Shown: positions 31,035 to 39,692, numbered from the stretch's first letter. The stretch is 47,390 nucleotides of DNA from Burkholderia sp. TSV86 (GCF_001522865.1 NZ_LOWB01000058.1:1-47390), one strand, 5' to 3'. The notes: generated by a model from the letters alone, not told the origin. Translations and numbers: made by a program.

Positions 31035-31306
31035 GCCGCCTGCGACTGCGCGAAACGACGTTTAACGACGGGCGCATAGTCCGCGTATACATGGTCGATC
31101 GCCTTCGCGTCGTCCGGGTCGAGCGCGCGGCGCTCTGCGAGCAACGTTTGGCGCTCGGCGTTCAGCGCATCCAAGCGCTTCGCGTTCGGCTTCGCCTTGG
31201 CTTCCTCGTCGGCCTGCGCGCGCGTGTTGTGCGCGAGCATCATGTTAAGGATCTCGGCCGCGCCCTCGTAGCGCACGGCCTTGTCGTCATTTATCCCTGC
31301 GATCAT
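31031..31306 (-). CDS. Probable antitoxin partner of the zeta toxin
   Basis: A 91-residue helical protein (YEGAAEILNMMLAHNTRAQADEEA ...). Not clearly homologous to epsilon, but small helical proteins of this kind precede zeta genes on proteobacterial plasmids. Coupled by ATGA overlaps on both sides. Confidence 0.65.
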   Translation of the reverse strand: MIAGINDDKAVRYEGAAEILNMMLAHNTRAQADEEAKAKPNAKRLDALNAERQTLLAERRALDPDDAKAIDHVYADYAPVVKRRFAQSQAA

Positions 31307-31635
31307 CGTGTCTCGCCTCCTGCTGTGCGACGCAAGACGGCTCTGCCGTCGTGTTCGTCGTGGCCGTCCGCGAACAGCGTCGCGGGCGTGGCCAGGTTGG
31401 ACAGGTCGAGCTCGGCATGCACGATGCCGAGCGCGTGCAGCGTCTTTGCTGCTGCGTCGATGGTCTTGAAACGACGCACGTGCCCTCGCCTTGCTTGCAC
31501 AACTCGTTCCGTCAGTCCGTACTTGACCACGATCGCGAAGCCCTGCGGCTCCCCGACAATGACGGCATGACGAATCGAGCCTGCGTCAACAAGCTCCCTC
31601 AGTGTGGTGCTGGTAATTAGTTCTCTATCGGCCAT
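31303..31635 (-). CDS. ParC-like partition-associated protein
   Basis: A 110-residue protein with the pattern VVQARRGHVRRFKTIDAAAKTLHALGI, which resembles the small ParC-type partition-associated family of plasmids. First gene of the zeta operon, RBS GGAG. The protein at 43409 has a similar core. Confidence 0.6.
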   Translation of the reverse strand: MADRELITSTTLRELVDAGSIRHAVIVGEPQGFAIVVKYGLTERVVQARRGHVRRFKTIDAAAKTLHALGIVHAELDLSNLATPATLFADGHDEHDGRAVLRRTAGGETR

Positions 31636-31658
31636 CGGTCCAACTCCATAAAGGCGTT

Positions 31659-31687
31659 TTCGGCCTGTCCACTATTCTAGTTTCGGC
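31659..31687 (-). promoter_or_regulatory. Promoter of the zeta operon
   Basis: On the - strand TTGCCT, 17 bases, TAGAAT (-10 at about 31663-31668). It lies about 25 bases before the first gene. Confidence 0.6.
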
Positions 31688-31778
31688 GAGCCAAAAAGGC
31701 AAAAATGGTTAACCCGGCCAATATTACCGGGCCGACCCATTCGGAGTTAGTTACGTTCTTACCGAATTCACTAGAATA

Positions 31779-31794
31779 TGTATTGTGCAATACA
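31779..31794. promoter_or_regulatory. Type-D palindrome upstream of the 31852 gene
   Basis: TGTATTG-TG-CAATACA, the same core as the two sites before sprT, next to a possible -10 TAGAAT at 31772-31777 for the + strand gene. Confidence 0.6.
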
Positions 31795-31851
31795 GAAGCG
31801 GAGTTTCACCACATGATAAGCTGACGGCGCTCGGCCAACGGAGACGCCATC

Positions 31852-32109
31852 ATGCGACTGCTAAAAACCGTCCTGTTCCATATCCTCTACACGTTCCGGG
31901 GGCTCGTGCTGGTTCTCTGCCGGTTGCTCTCGGGCCTGTTCCTCTTCGGCTTCCTTGGTACGCTCGTCTTTGGCGGTGGCCGCGTGGGCTGGTCGCCGAA
32001 GCTGACGATGCTCGCATTCGGCATCGGCTTCGGCGCGCTGTCGTGGTACTACGACCGGCTTGTGATCTACCTCGCGCCGGAAAACTCGAATCTCGTCCTC
32101 TATCGCTGA
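31852..32109 (+). CDS. Small membrane protein, paralogue of the 17404 gene
   Basis: An 85-residue protein with two to three hydrophobic segments, RBS GGAG. Resembles the protein at 17404-17673 in its C-terminal half. Function unknown. Confidence 0.7.
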   Translation: MRLLKTVLFHILYTFRGLVLVLCRLLSGLFLFGFLGTLVFGGGRVGWSPKLTMLAFGIGFGALSWYYDRLVIYLAPENSNLVLYR

Positions 32110-32138
32110 ATCGAGCTCGACCAGGCGCACGCCGGCCG

Positions 32139-33149
32139 CTATCGGCGAAGCGGTCGAACCTCGTAATCCTTCATGACGACGCCGCGCTCGGAGCTCGCAT
32201 TGACGAGCGCATCGGACACCCACACCTGTTTGTGTTCGAGCCGCCGAATGTGGCCGCGCCGTATGTGCGCCTTCGGGCTGGCGTGCTGCCCGCCTCGGCC
32301 GTCGCCGGCTTTTCCCTGCGGCGGCCTGAGAGCGAGCACGCGGTAATCGAAAAACGGCGTGCGCCCGGCCTGCTCGCGTTTGCGGTTCAGCTTGGCCGGC
32401 GCATCGAGTATCGGCGCGTCGATGTTCGCGCAGTTCACGACGCAACCTGTCTGGATCAGCGCGAGGATTTCATCGCGGGCCTCTGCAAGCGTGCGCGCAT
32501 GCACGGCGCGCAACGACCCGTACTGTTGCACGTCGTGCTCGTACCGCTCTGGCAACACGACGAACGGCGCAACCTGAAACTGGCGCATCTTCTTCGGCGA
32601 CAAGCCTGCCTCGCGCAATGGCTCATTGACCATACGCGTGCGCTCGTCGGCCTCTTCCGGCACATAGGCGCTAACCTCGTTCGAATGCGGCACGAACGCT
32701 CCACCCGGCGCGATCTGCCAGCCGCCCGCCTCGGTCCAGAAAACCGGAATCACGCACACACCCCCGCCCTCTTCGGCGAGAAAGTGCGCGGTGCCGGGCA
32801 AGAGCTCGGCCACGTCGGCATCGAGCTCGACACACAACGCGATACGCTTCGGCGAGCGCGCGGCGGTCTTATCGCCGCCCTCGCCGTCTGTCAGTATCCA
32901 CGGTGCCTCAAGCGCGACGACTGGATGCGGCAAGCGCATGCTGTCGATGTGTACCTGCCGGAGCTCGCGCACGTCGATGAGCTCGGCGCAGTTCGGCAAC
33001 AGATACTTGACACTGACTCGCAGCAGTTGGGACACGGCCTCATAGCCGGCACGCATGCCGGGCATGTCGCGTCGAATGGTCGGGATAAGCGCGGCGAACT
33101 GGTCAAGCGCGTGCGCGCTGTAGTTGAGACGCTGAATTTCTTCGGACAT
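32139..33149 (-). CDS. Unknown plasmid/phage protein
   Basis: A 336-residue soluble protein. The C-terminal part (SPKAHIRRGHIRRLEHKQVWVSDALVN) is of a kind I have seen in prophage and plasmid proteins without known function. No catalytic motif identified. Single gene, convergent with 31852. Confidence 0.7.
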   Translation of the reverse strand: MSEEIQRLNYSAHALDQFAALIPTIRRDMPGMRAGYEAVSQLLRVSVKYLLPNCAELIDVRELRQVHIDSMRLPHPVVALEAPWILTDGEGGDKTAARSPKRIALCVELDADVAELLPGTAHFLAEEGGGVCVIPVFWTEAGGWQIAPGGAFVPHSNEVSAYVPEEADERTRMVNEPLREAGLSPKKMRQFQVAPFVVLPERYEHDVQQYGSLRAVHARTLAEARDEILALIQTGCVVNCANIDAPILDAPAKLNRKREQAGRTPFFDYRVLALRPPQGKAGDGRGGQHASPKAHIRRGHIRRLEHKQVWVSDALVNASSERGVVMKDYEVRPLRR

Positions 33150-33221
33150 ACCTGCACTCAGTTACGGTCGATGGGGCTGATTCTAAGGGCTCTGCGCCGG
33201 CTCTCGCCGGCTATTTACCTC

Positions 33222-33509
33222 TCACCAATCGAGCACCTTGCCATCGGCCGATACAGGCTTGCAGCCAAGCTCGCGCGGGCCAGCAAGGCGTGCATGGTAT
33301 CGAGCGCCGCGCACCTTCTCGAACATATTCCGCTTGACGGATTCAATCGCGCCCTCGGCCGTTCGTGTGTGTGCGTAGTACGTGCGTGCGAAGGTCGGCC
33401 GCTTCGCGGGCCCGGCCGTCACGTCAACCGCCCATTTCTTAAATTCCTTGCCGGCCCAATACGCTTGCGCGTCGGCTTCGTCGGAGAAGAGAAAGCGTGT
33501 TTGATTCAT
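33222..33509 (-). CDS. Unknown protein
   Basis: A 95-residue basic protein (FLFSDEADAQAYWAGKEFKKWAVDV) with the RBS GAGG. Family not recognised. Confidence 0.6.
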   Translation of the reverse strand: MNQTRFLFSDEADAQAYWAGKEFKKWAVDVTAGPAKRPTFARTYYAHTRTAEGAIESVKRNMFEKVRGARYHARLAGPRELGCKPVSADGKVLDW

Positions 33510-33589
33510 AGCTGCCTCGATGTTTTTTTCGCTTGTTTCTGGCCCGCACGCCTGCTATTGAAGAGGGGCAACAGCGAAAGGATTTGAAC

Positions 33590-33748
33590 GTGTCACTGCA
33601 TCAAACTGGCGAGCTCGTCGATTCAGTTAGCGGCCTCGTCGTCACCCTCGACACTCACCCTCACGGCGCAATGTGGCTGCTTGCCCTGCTCGCGCTCGCG
33701 GTCGTGTGGAAGCTGCTCGACAGACGCCGCGGCCGTCGCGCCCGCTAA
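33590..33748 (+). CDS. Small single-pass membrane protein
   Basis: A 52-residue protein from a GTG start preceded by AAAGGA. One membrane helix (WLLALLALAVVWKLL) and a basic tail DRRRGRRAR. A longer frame from 33533 lacks a ribosome-binding site. Confidence 0.5.
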   Translation: MSLHQTGELVDSVSGLVVTLDTHPHGAMWLLALLALAVVWKLLDRRRGRRAR

Positions 33749-33756
33749 TCAACGGC

Positions 33757-33780
33757 GACCGGGCCAATAGCGGCCCGGTC
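33757..33780. terminator. GC-rich hairpin between convergent small genes
   Basis: GACCGGGCC-N6-GGCCCGGTC, perfect 9-bp stem, without a T run. Confidence 0.5.
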
Positions 33781-33789
33781 CTCGCCTCT

Positions 33790-33942
33790 TCACTCGGCAA
33801 GCGCCCGAAGCTGCACGAAATAGAACCTTGCTGCGCGGGCTTGCGCCATAAGGCGGGCGTGTCTCTCGCCGTTCGAGCGCGCTTGCTTCGCGAGCTCAAG
33901 CGTGCGCGTGTGCATCAAGCGGTGATAGCTGCTGAGTCGCAT
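33790..33942 (-). CDS. Small basic protein of 50 residues
   Basis: Reads MRLSSYHRLMHTRTLELA and so on to FVQLRALAE, with AGGAGAG nine bases upstream. Helical and basic; family not recognised. Confidence 0.5.
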   Translation of the reverse strand: MRLSSYHRLMHTRTLELAKQARSNGERHARLMAQARAARFYFVQLRALAE

Positions 33943-34006
33943 CGTTTGCTCTCCTGTGTAACCGTGGGAAGTGGCCGGCTCAACGTGTGCCGGCCGGGCT
34001 GCTGTA

Positions 34007-34249
34007 TCAGTTGAAGGCTGCTCGCATCATTGGTACTTCGAGACGTTGAGGCGTCACGCACCAGGTGTGGTCGTCGTGACGGAAGAAAATCAGCGCGATC
34101 GGTCCTTGCGGACGCATTGCCTCAACTTCGACATAGCGCCGATGATCCATTGCCGTGCGCTGGAATCGCACGACGCGCACGGGGGTTTGCGGGCCTGCGT
34201 GAAGCCACTGCTGCACCATCACGCGTAGAGACTTGTCTTTGGTGTACAT
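34007..34249 (-). CDS. Unknown protein
   Basis: An 80-residue protein from MYTKDKSLRV, with AAAGGAG upstream. The frame continues further 5' but without start signals. Beta-rich, no membrane segment; family not recognised. Confidence 0.6.
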   Translation of the reverse strand: MYTKDKSLRVMVQQWLHAGPQTPVRVVRFQRTAMDHRRYVEVEAMRPQGPIALIFFRHDDHTWCVTPQRLEVPMMRAAFN

Positions 34250-34334
34250 CGCCGTTGCTCCTTTCACGTTGTTTCCCAAGATTCGGCCGTCCCCGGTTTG
34301 TCGTTTTTGTTTTTCGGAGATGGCGCGGGCTCTT

Positions 34335-34532
34335 GCCTTGCCGCTGTTTCCCTGAGTTCGTCGCCCCGCAACTCGGGTTAGGCGCGACGGGCGACCGCGC
34401 AAGGGGGAACAGTGGAGGGGTGGTGCGGGATGGAGCGCAGCGACTGACACGGCCCGGAACGGCCCTTGTGCGGGCGCACGGCGTGCCTATAGTTGCGGGA
34501 TAAGGCGCGAATCAGGGAAACAGCGGCAAGGC
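34335..34532. repeat. Long inverted repeat, structured intergenic region
   Basis: GCCTTGCCGCTGTTTCCCTG (34335-34354, plus A) is the exact complement of 34512-34532. The similarity continues on both sides: outward into a CGGAG-AAAAAC block, inward into CGCAAC/GTTGCG. No credible gene lies between 34250 and 34723; frames here look like chance. Confidence 0.6.
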
Positions 34533-34646
34533 GCGCGGCGTCGGAGAAAAACGCCAAGCGGCGAGCGATGCAGTGCGCCCGATCGGGCGCACTCTGGATA
34601 TGAAACCGGCGCGAGGATTCGCGCCGGCTGTGGATCTGACTCGGAA

Positions 34647-34725
34647 TCGCTTGCGCTCCCGCGCAAGCTCGTTCGTCTGTCTTTAGAAGCGAGGGCGTTG
34701 CCCTCGAAGCGGCTCCCGCCGCGTC
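34647..34725. repeat. Short structured intergenic module, copy 3
   Basis: TTGCGCTCCCGCGCAAG, then GAGGGCGTTGCCCTC and GCGGCTCCCGCCGC, as at 15912, 25317 and 39317. It abuts the 3' end of the - strand gene at 34724. Confidence 0.7.
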
Positions 34726-35188
34726 AACCGCGCTTGCGCATGAGCGCGAGCGCAACATAGCGCGGCCACTGCCACGCGTGATAGAGACGCAGATAAATCC
34801 GGTTGCCGAACGAGAGCCCGGCGAATCGCTCGGCAGGAATGACGCGCAACAGGCGGTTGACGATGAGGCCGGCCGCAGCGTACAGGAATGCGTAGGTCGG
34901 CAACTCAAGCAACCGGAAGCGCGTAGCGACGAAGAGCACGCCGATCAGTAGGCCGACATTGACGATGTGTATCTTGTTCGCCTCGGCCTTCGTCGGAGCA
35001 TTCAGGAGATATTGCTGCTCGTTGCGCTGCTGCTCTTCCTGCAAGGCGCGCTCGATGTGCTGCAATGCGTTTTCACCCTCTCGCCGGCCCCACAGGTACG
35101 GCGAAATCTTGCGCACGACGATATATGCCATGACGCAGCACACGCCGATGAGAACAAGGTTCTTGATCGTGTCGAGGTCAATGCTCAT
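34724..35188 (-). CDS. Membrane protein of the H-NS/PspA gene cluster
   Basis: A 154-residue protein with an N-terminal helix (about residues 9-26), a charged middle (REGENALQHIERALQEEQQRNEQQ) and two further helices (about 76-90, 97-114). Start overlaps the H-NS-like stop. Family not recognised. Confidence 0.7.
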   Translation of the reverse strand: MSIDLDTIKNLVLIGVCCVMAYIVVRKISPYLWGRREGENALQHIERALQEEQQRNEQQYLLNAPTKAEANKIHIVNVGLLIGVLFVATRFRLLELPTYAFLYAAAGLIVNRLLRVIPAERFAGLSFGNRIYLRLYHAWQWPRYVALALMRKRG

Positions 35189-35523
35189 TGCGTTCGCTCC
35201 GCGCGTGACTTCGGCGGCTGCACGGCCGGCGAGATAAGGTAACGGCTGCGGTCCTTGCCACGCAGCCAGCGCGGCGGATTACCACGCCCGGCCCACTCCG
35301 CGCCAGTTACCGGGTCGCGGTACTTCGGCGGCAATGGAGCCGTGTCGTATTTGCCCCGGCTTCCGGGGCCGCGCACAAGCTCCATGTGCTTGATGCCGTA
35401 GGTATCCATCAGTCGATGGATGGTCGCAATAGCATCGGTGCGCTCGCGCGCCCTCGCCTGCTCGATTTGTGCGTCGAGCTCGACGAGCTCGGCGCGCAAT
35501 TCGCGGTAGGTTTTGCCTGCCAT
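35185..35523 (-). CDS. H-NS family nucleoid protein
   Basis: A 112-residue protein: N-terminal coiled coil (YRELRAELVELDAQIEQARARER) and a C-terminal DNA-binding motif KYRDPVTGAEWAGRGNPPRWL, the beta-proteobacterial H-NS pattern (W-GRG-PP-W). Plasmid H-NS copies silence AT-rich transfer genes and reduce host cost. Confidence 0.9.
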   Translation of the reverse strand: MAGKTYRELRAELVELDAQIEQARARERTDAIATIHRLMDTYGIKHMELVRGPGSRGKYDTAPLPPKYRDPVTGAEWAGRGNPPRWLRGKDRSRYLISPAVQPPKSRAERTQ

Positions 35524-35546
35524 CTGCCCTACTCCCGTGCTGTCGA

Positions 35547-36242
35547 TCAGTTACCCGATACCGCAAGTACCGGCACGTCAATATCGTGGAGTGCGATCAC
35601 GGTGAACGGGTCGTCGTCGTGGATCGGAATGCGCGACGCGAATGCGGTGCCGTTTAACACCTTGTCGCCGACGACGATGCCGGTTTCCGTCGTCCACGAA
35701 GTCCACTCGATCTGATCGCCCTTCTTCCAACCGAAAAGCCTCGATTTGCGCGGGATAACGAGTTTGCCGGAAATCGTTGCATGAACGTCGCTCGCGACGA
35801 CGCACTGAACTGGCGAGTCGTCTTTGGCTCCCATGAGATACGTCGCCTTGAAATACGACACGCATTGAAACGCCGTGCCTTTTAGCAGGCTCATTTCCTT
35901 GCCGGCCGATGCTGTCGGATTCATGGTGCGAACGAGCGCCGCGCGCTCGTCTGCTACAGCGTCGCTCGCCTCGTTCAGTACGAGCCCCCCGGCGTCGTTG
36001 ATCGCGAGCCGGAACAGTTTCGTGTAGTCCCAATTGTTGATTGTGCCGTTGCCGCGCTTCATGGCGTCGGCAATCGTGTCACGCGTCGGCTGGTGAAGCC
36101 TCGGCCACGCCTCGCGCAACACGGCGTAGTCGTTCGCGTCGATTTCGCGTGTCACGTGATAGGCTGCGGCCGCTGCGCAAAGCGCAGGTACAAGCAGGAT
36201 CACCATGAGATAGTCGGTAAAGAACTGCCAAGCGCGCTTCAT
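35547..36242 (-). CDS. Exported or membrane-anchored unknown protein
   Basis: A 231-residue protein from MKRAWQFF. One N-terminal helix (about residues 12-30), then a periplasmic-looking part with two Cys residues. Start overlaps the upstream stop (TGATG). Family not recognised. Confidence 0.7.
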   Translation of the reverse strand: MKRAWQFFTDYLMVILLVPALCAAAAAYHVTREIDANDYAVLREAWPRLHQPTRDTIADAMKRGNGTINNWDYTKLFRLAINDAGGLVLNEASDAVADERAALVRTMNPTASAGKEMSLLKGTAFQCVSYFKATYLMGAKDDSPVQCVVASDVHATISGKLVIPRKSRLFGWKKGDQIEWTSWTTETGIVVGDKVLNGTAFASRIPIHDDDPFTVIALHDIDVPVLAVSGN

Positions 36243-36748
36243 CACTTGCCCCCCTTGTCCGTATTGAGCCCTTTGAGCACGTCTGCGTATGGGTTCGCAG
36301 TCGATATGTAGGTATGCCCTTCGATCCACGAAAAGCCGCAGCGGATCACATAACGGTCATCGCCCTTGCGATAGACCTCCATACCCTCGCCCTTGCATTC
36401 GTTCAGACGCAGCTTTTCGAGCGTGCTGTAGCTTGCCGCGCCAAGGTCGTGCGCGAGAAAGCTCGGATAGCTCCCGCCGTTGACGAGATACAGGCGCTCG
36501 ACGGCCAGCAGCGCGGCCCCGACGAACAGGAGCGCGCATGCGGCCCATATGACGTTACCTGCGATGCGTACAGGCGGGCGTGTCGAGCGGCCCGCCTCGC
36601 GGCCCGCTCCGATCGCGAAGAAGTACGCGGCGATCGCAGCGAACACCCCGAACGATCCCCATGAACGCCCCACGATGCCGGCGAACGCGCCCATGCCGAG
36701 CCATCCCCCGATGGTCAACTGAAACCAGAACCGTTTCATTTCATTCAT
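36242..36748 (-). CDS. Membrane protein, unknown
   Basis: A 168-residue protein from MNEMKRFW with three helices in the first 95 residues and a soluble end with two Cys (NECKGEG, IRCGFSW). Start 36748 has AAGGGC upstream. Coupled to 35547-36242. Confidence 0.7.
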   Translation of the reverse strand: MNEMKRFWFQLTIGGWLGMGAFAGIVGRSWGSFGVFAAIAAYFFAIGAGREAGRSTRPPVRIAGNVIWAACALLFVGAALLAVERLYLVNGGSYPSFLAHDLGAASYSTLEKLRLNECKGEGMEVYRKGDDRYVIRCGFSWIEGHTYISTANPYADVLKGLNTDKGGK

Positions 36749-36760
36749 CTTGTAGCCCTT

Positions 36761-36787
36761 TAAAAAAGCCCGCGATCGACGCGGGCA
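36761..36787 (-). terminator. Terminator inside the PspA-H-NS cluster
   Basis: On the - strand GCCCGCG-N5-CGCGGGC followed by six Ts, between the genes at 36796 and 36748. Confidence 0.8.
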
Positions 36788-36795
36788 ACCTCGGA

Positions 36796-37368
36796 TTATG
36801 CCTGCTGTAATGTGGCCCATTGACCCTTAACGGCCTCGATGTGGCCCGGCGTGACCTCTGCCGTGTCGGGCCTGTCGTGGAGCTCGACCAGGCGCACGCC
36901 GTTCGCCTGCTTCGCCGCCTGCAGGCGGTCGAGCTCCGCGCGGGCCTCCGCGCTCGATGGTTCGACACACACGGCAATTTCGGCACGCAATACGGCCTCG
37001 GTAAGCCAGTCATCGAACGCCGCACGCGTCCCGGCCTCGGCGTCGGCAAGCTCGCGGCGCTTGGCGTCCTGCTCACGCATTTCCTTCGCGCTGACGAAGA
37101 GCTGGTAGGCGAACACGATCAGCGTGACCGGGAAAAACACGATCGCGAGCGCCCCGAGTAGCAGCGTGCCGAACGCCTCTTCGCCTAACACCTTGATGAG
37201 CGCGAACAGGAGTATCGCTATACCGGCCATGACCGGCATCCACGTTGCCACTACTCCGGTGAGTATGTCGATGGGCCTGTCCATCGGCATCATCTGCGCG
37301 AAAGCGAGCGCCGGGGCGCAAAGCAAGCCGAGCCCGCCCGCGATGGTTGCAAGGGCGCGGGGCTTCAT
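36796..37368 (-). CDS. Membrane protein with coiled-coil tail
   Basis: A 190-residue protein with a signal-like N-terminus (MKPRALATIAGGLGLLCAPALAFA), two membrane helices (about residues 40-58 and 66-90) and a helical, Ala/Glu-rich cytoplasmic tail. GGAGG upstream supports the ATG at 37368. It overlaps or abuts pspA and may be its membrane partner. Confidence 0.7.
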   Translation of the reverse strand: MKPRALATIAGGLGLLCAPALAFAQMMPMDRPIDILTGVVATWMPVMAGIAILLFALIKVLGEEAFGTLLLGALAIVFFPVTLIVFAYQLFVSAKEMREQDAKRRELADAEAGTRAAFDDWLTEAVLRAEIAVCVEPSSAEARAELDRLQAAKQANGVRLVELHDRPDTAEVTPGHIEAVKGQWATLQQA

Positions 37369-37370
37369 GG

Positions 37371-38057
37371 TCAAGCCTCCGCGCCGGCGCCGGCGGCAAC
37401 CCGCTCTTTGAGCGCGGCAAGACGATCGGCGACGGGCGTGGGCGTGAGCGCCGCGAGTTCCGCGTCGATGTTGCTGCCTGCCTTGTCGCGCGCGAGCTCG
37501 TCGAGCGCTTCGGATTCGGCCTCGATCTTGTCGACGCGAGCGCGCACGCTGTCGAAGTCGATCGGGTTACCGCCCACGTCGCCGAGCACGCGTGCAGCGC
37601 GGCTCGATGCGTTCGCGACCTTTGCGCGTGCATCGAGCAATTCGGCCTCGTTGTTCGCGTCGTCGAGCTTGCCGCGCAAATCGTCGAGCTTCGCGCGCAA
37701 CGATTCGACGCGCGGCGCGAGCACAGCAAGCGACGCGTCGAACACGGTCACATTTCGCTCGGCTCGGGCGGCGTACTCGAGCGCGGCCGTCGCGAGGTCG
37801 TCGCGCTGCTGCCGCACGGCCTGCTCTGCCTTGGCATTCCAGTCGAGCGCCGTCGCGTGCGCCGTGTCTCGCTTCTTCTGGATCGCCTTTTGATCCGCAA
37901 TAACCGATGCGGTAGCTTCCTCGGTCTTGGCGATTTCGGCGCGGAGCTCGCGCAGCATTTCGCGCGCCGTCGCGCCCGGATCTTCGATCGTGTCGAGCGT
38001 ATCGTGCGCCGTTGCTCGAATCAGCCGCACCAAGCGCTTTACAATGCTGGTAGCCAT
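37371..38057 (-). CDS. PspA/IM30 family membrane-stress protein
   Basis: A 228-residue protein, nearly all coiled coil. Residues 1-45 (RLIRATAHDTLDTIEDPGATAREMLRELRAEIA) carry the PspA hallmark of an amphipathic helix followed by the EDP-----M--ELR pattern. PspA binds damaged inner membranes and keeps the proton gradient; secretion channels are a known inducer. Plasmid copies are unusual. Confidence 0.85.
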   Translation of the reverse strand: MATSIVKRLVRLIRATAHDTLDTIEDPGATAREMLRELRAEIAKTEEATASVIADQKAIQKKRDTAHATALDWNAKAEQAVRQQRDDLATAALEYAARAERNVTVFDASLAVLAPRVESLRAKLDDLRGKLDDANNEAELLDARAKVANASSRAARVLGDVGGNPIDFDSVRARVDKIEAESEALDELARDKAGSNIDAELAALTPTPVADRLAALKERVAAGAGAEA

Positions 38058-38161
38058 TGTTCAATCTCCTATCAGGTTGAGGATGGTCAGGCGGGCTTCG
38101 GCGATTCCAGCGCCGTTGCCTGCCGCTACTGCCTCCGCGTGCGTCGAGCGCGCGGTATGAA

Positions 38162-38380
38162 TCAAACGAACATGCCTCGCGGGAATTCGCAGCCGTCGAT
38201 GCGCTGCACCTGACCCGGAAGCCACGGCACGACGCGCCCGGCGTCGATGAATGCGAGGCGGTCGCCGTCGCGACATACGAGCGTTTCGCCAGTCGCGGCG
38301 AGCTCACGCACCTCGGCGGGCGTAACCCGATGCGCCTCGAAGCGGTGATAGTCCCGGTCGTAAATCCAAGCGGTCGCCAT
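38162..38380 (-). CDS. Small unknown protein
   Basis: A 72-residue protein (MATAWIYDRDYHRFEAHRVT) with AAGGAGG upstream. Beta-rich, no membrane segment. Family not recognised. Confidence 0.65.
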   Translation of the reverse strand: MATAWIYDRDYHRFEAHRVTPAEVRELAATGETLVCRDGDRLAFIDAGRVVPWLPGQVQRIDGCEFPRGMFV

Positions 38381-38430
38381 AGGTGCGCCCTCCTTCGAAT
38401 GTGCCGGCCAGAGCGGCCGGCGCTGCGTGA

Positions 38431-38775
38431 TTAGCCGTCGCTTTCCGATTGATGCGAAGGGGTTGCAGGCTTCGGAACGCGGGCGAAGATGGCGAGCACT
38501 CCGCGCGCGAGTTCGCGCATTTGCTCGCGACTGAGCTCGGCAGGGTTGCCCTGCGCGTCGGTCTGGTCCGCGATCTGGTGCAGCACGTCGGCCGCGTCGG
38601 CTGCGGCGTCGGCGAACATCGCCATGCGGGTGAGCTCCGCGCGCGCGTATGCCCGGTCGCCGTCCTCGTACAGCGCCAACAGCGCCATCAACAAGCCCGC
38701 CCATGTCGGGACAATCTTGATCGTCTCGATCCGCGCTATTTCGCGATCGCCGCTGCTATCATTCGAAGTGGACAT
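38431..38775 (-). CDS. Unknown helical protein, first gene of the PspA cluster
   Basis: A 114-residue helical protein, first gene behind the type-A promoter at 38879. Its initiation sequence CGGGAGTCAGCAAT matches that upstream of ssb. Family not recognised. Confidence 0.65.
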   Translation of the reverse strand: MSTSNDSSGDREIARIETIKIVPTWAGLLMALLALYEDGDRAYARAELTRMAMFADAAADAADVLHQIADQTDAQGNPAELSREQMRELARGVLAIFARVPKPATPSHQSESDG

Positions 38776-38878
38776 ATTGCTGACTCCCGTTGGTTACTGT
38801 GTCTGACGGCCCGCGATGAACAGTTCCCGCTGTTCGGGCCGTCTCCCCTACGTCGGCTCATCGCCAACCAGTGAATCA

Positions 38879-38935
38879 ATTATACCTGTAGCCAACCCCT
38901 GTAACAAGTGTTTTTGCACGCCCGTTACAAAATTA
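38879..38935 (-). promoter_or_regulatory. Type-A promoter for the PspA/H-NS cluster
   Basis: TTGTTA (38902-38907), 17 bases, TATAAT (38879-38884) on the - strand; GTTAC half-site at about 38923-38928. The core inverted repeat is partly decayed (TGTAGC for TGTTAC). Confidence 0.85.
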
Positions 38936-39089
38936 TCTGCACTACTTAGCATCGCATTCTTTCGTTATCCATGCCGCGCTGCGCAATTCCACACACGTTC
39001 GGCAAGACCCATAAAACATAAGGCTCTTCGCCCTGTCGTCGAGCAGCTGAGCGGGTCATCCGATGCCATCCTCTCGCTGCACCGCACCA

Positions 39090-39523
39090 CCCCGGCCGAC
39101 CTCCCTCTCTGCAAGCCAAACTAGGGCCGTGGAATACCTGTGACGGCTCCGAGCGCATGTGTCCGAAGCCCAACAGTCCGGTGGACTGTTGGGTGCGGCG
39201 GTAGCCCCCCCGCCGTGGTAGCGGGCGCACGCGCGTAAGCGCGGGCGAGGGGGCGTATCCCGCCGCAGACATGCGCGCCCGACGAGCTCGAACCCGCGAC
39301 GGTGTTGCATTGCCTCGCGCTCCCGCGCGTGGCACGTCGTCGATGGCTTTCAGGGGTGAGGGCGATGCCCTCGAAGCGGCTCCCGCCGCTGGCTTAGGGA
39401 TGACAGCCCGAATGGGTCGAGACACGCGCAGCGTGGCTCGATGCCGCCCACGGTCACGGCGCGCGCGCCGTGAGCTCGGCTGCGGCACAACAGCCCGACC
39501 GCGACCGCAGGACGCGGGAAGCC
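39090..39523. repeat. 434-bp perfect direct repeat, copy 2
   Basis: Identical to 25090-25523, exactly 14,000 bp apart. Like copy 1 it separates a type-A promoter (- strand) from a + strand operon, here the transfer genes. Confidence 0.95.
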
Positions 39524-39613
39524 CCGCAGTTTGCGAACCATGCCGCCGACCTTGCACCCGATGCAATACCCAGAACGCATAACGTTTGCACCTACTGTGA
39601 TATGCGAATTTTC

Positions 39614-39692
39614 TTGTCTTACCAACGATTTCAGCTTATGATTCGACAATCAAAACATACCATTTTGATTAGTCAATTTAACAGTTTTTGAC
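39614..39692 (+). promoter_or_regulatory. Transfer promoter with type-B operators
   Basis: TTGTCT (39614-39619), 17 bases, TATGAT (39637-39642). Seven bases later a perfect type-B site ATCAAAA-N7-TTTTGAT (39649-39669) and a weaker one 23 bases on (39672-39692) cover the start of the transcript. Confidence 0.8.
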
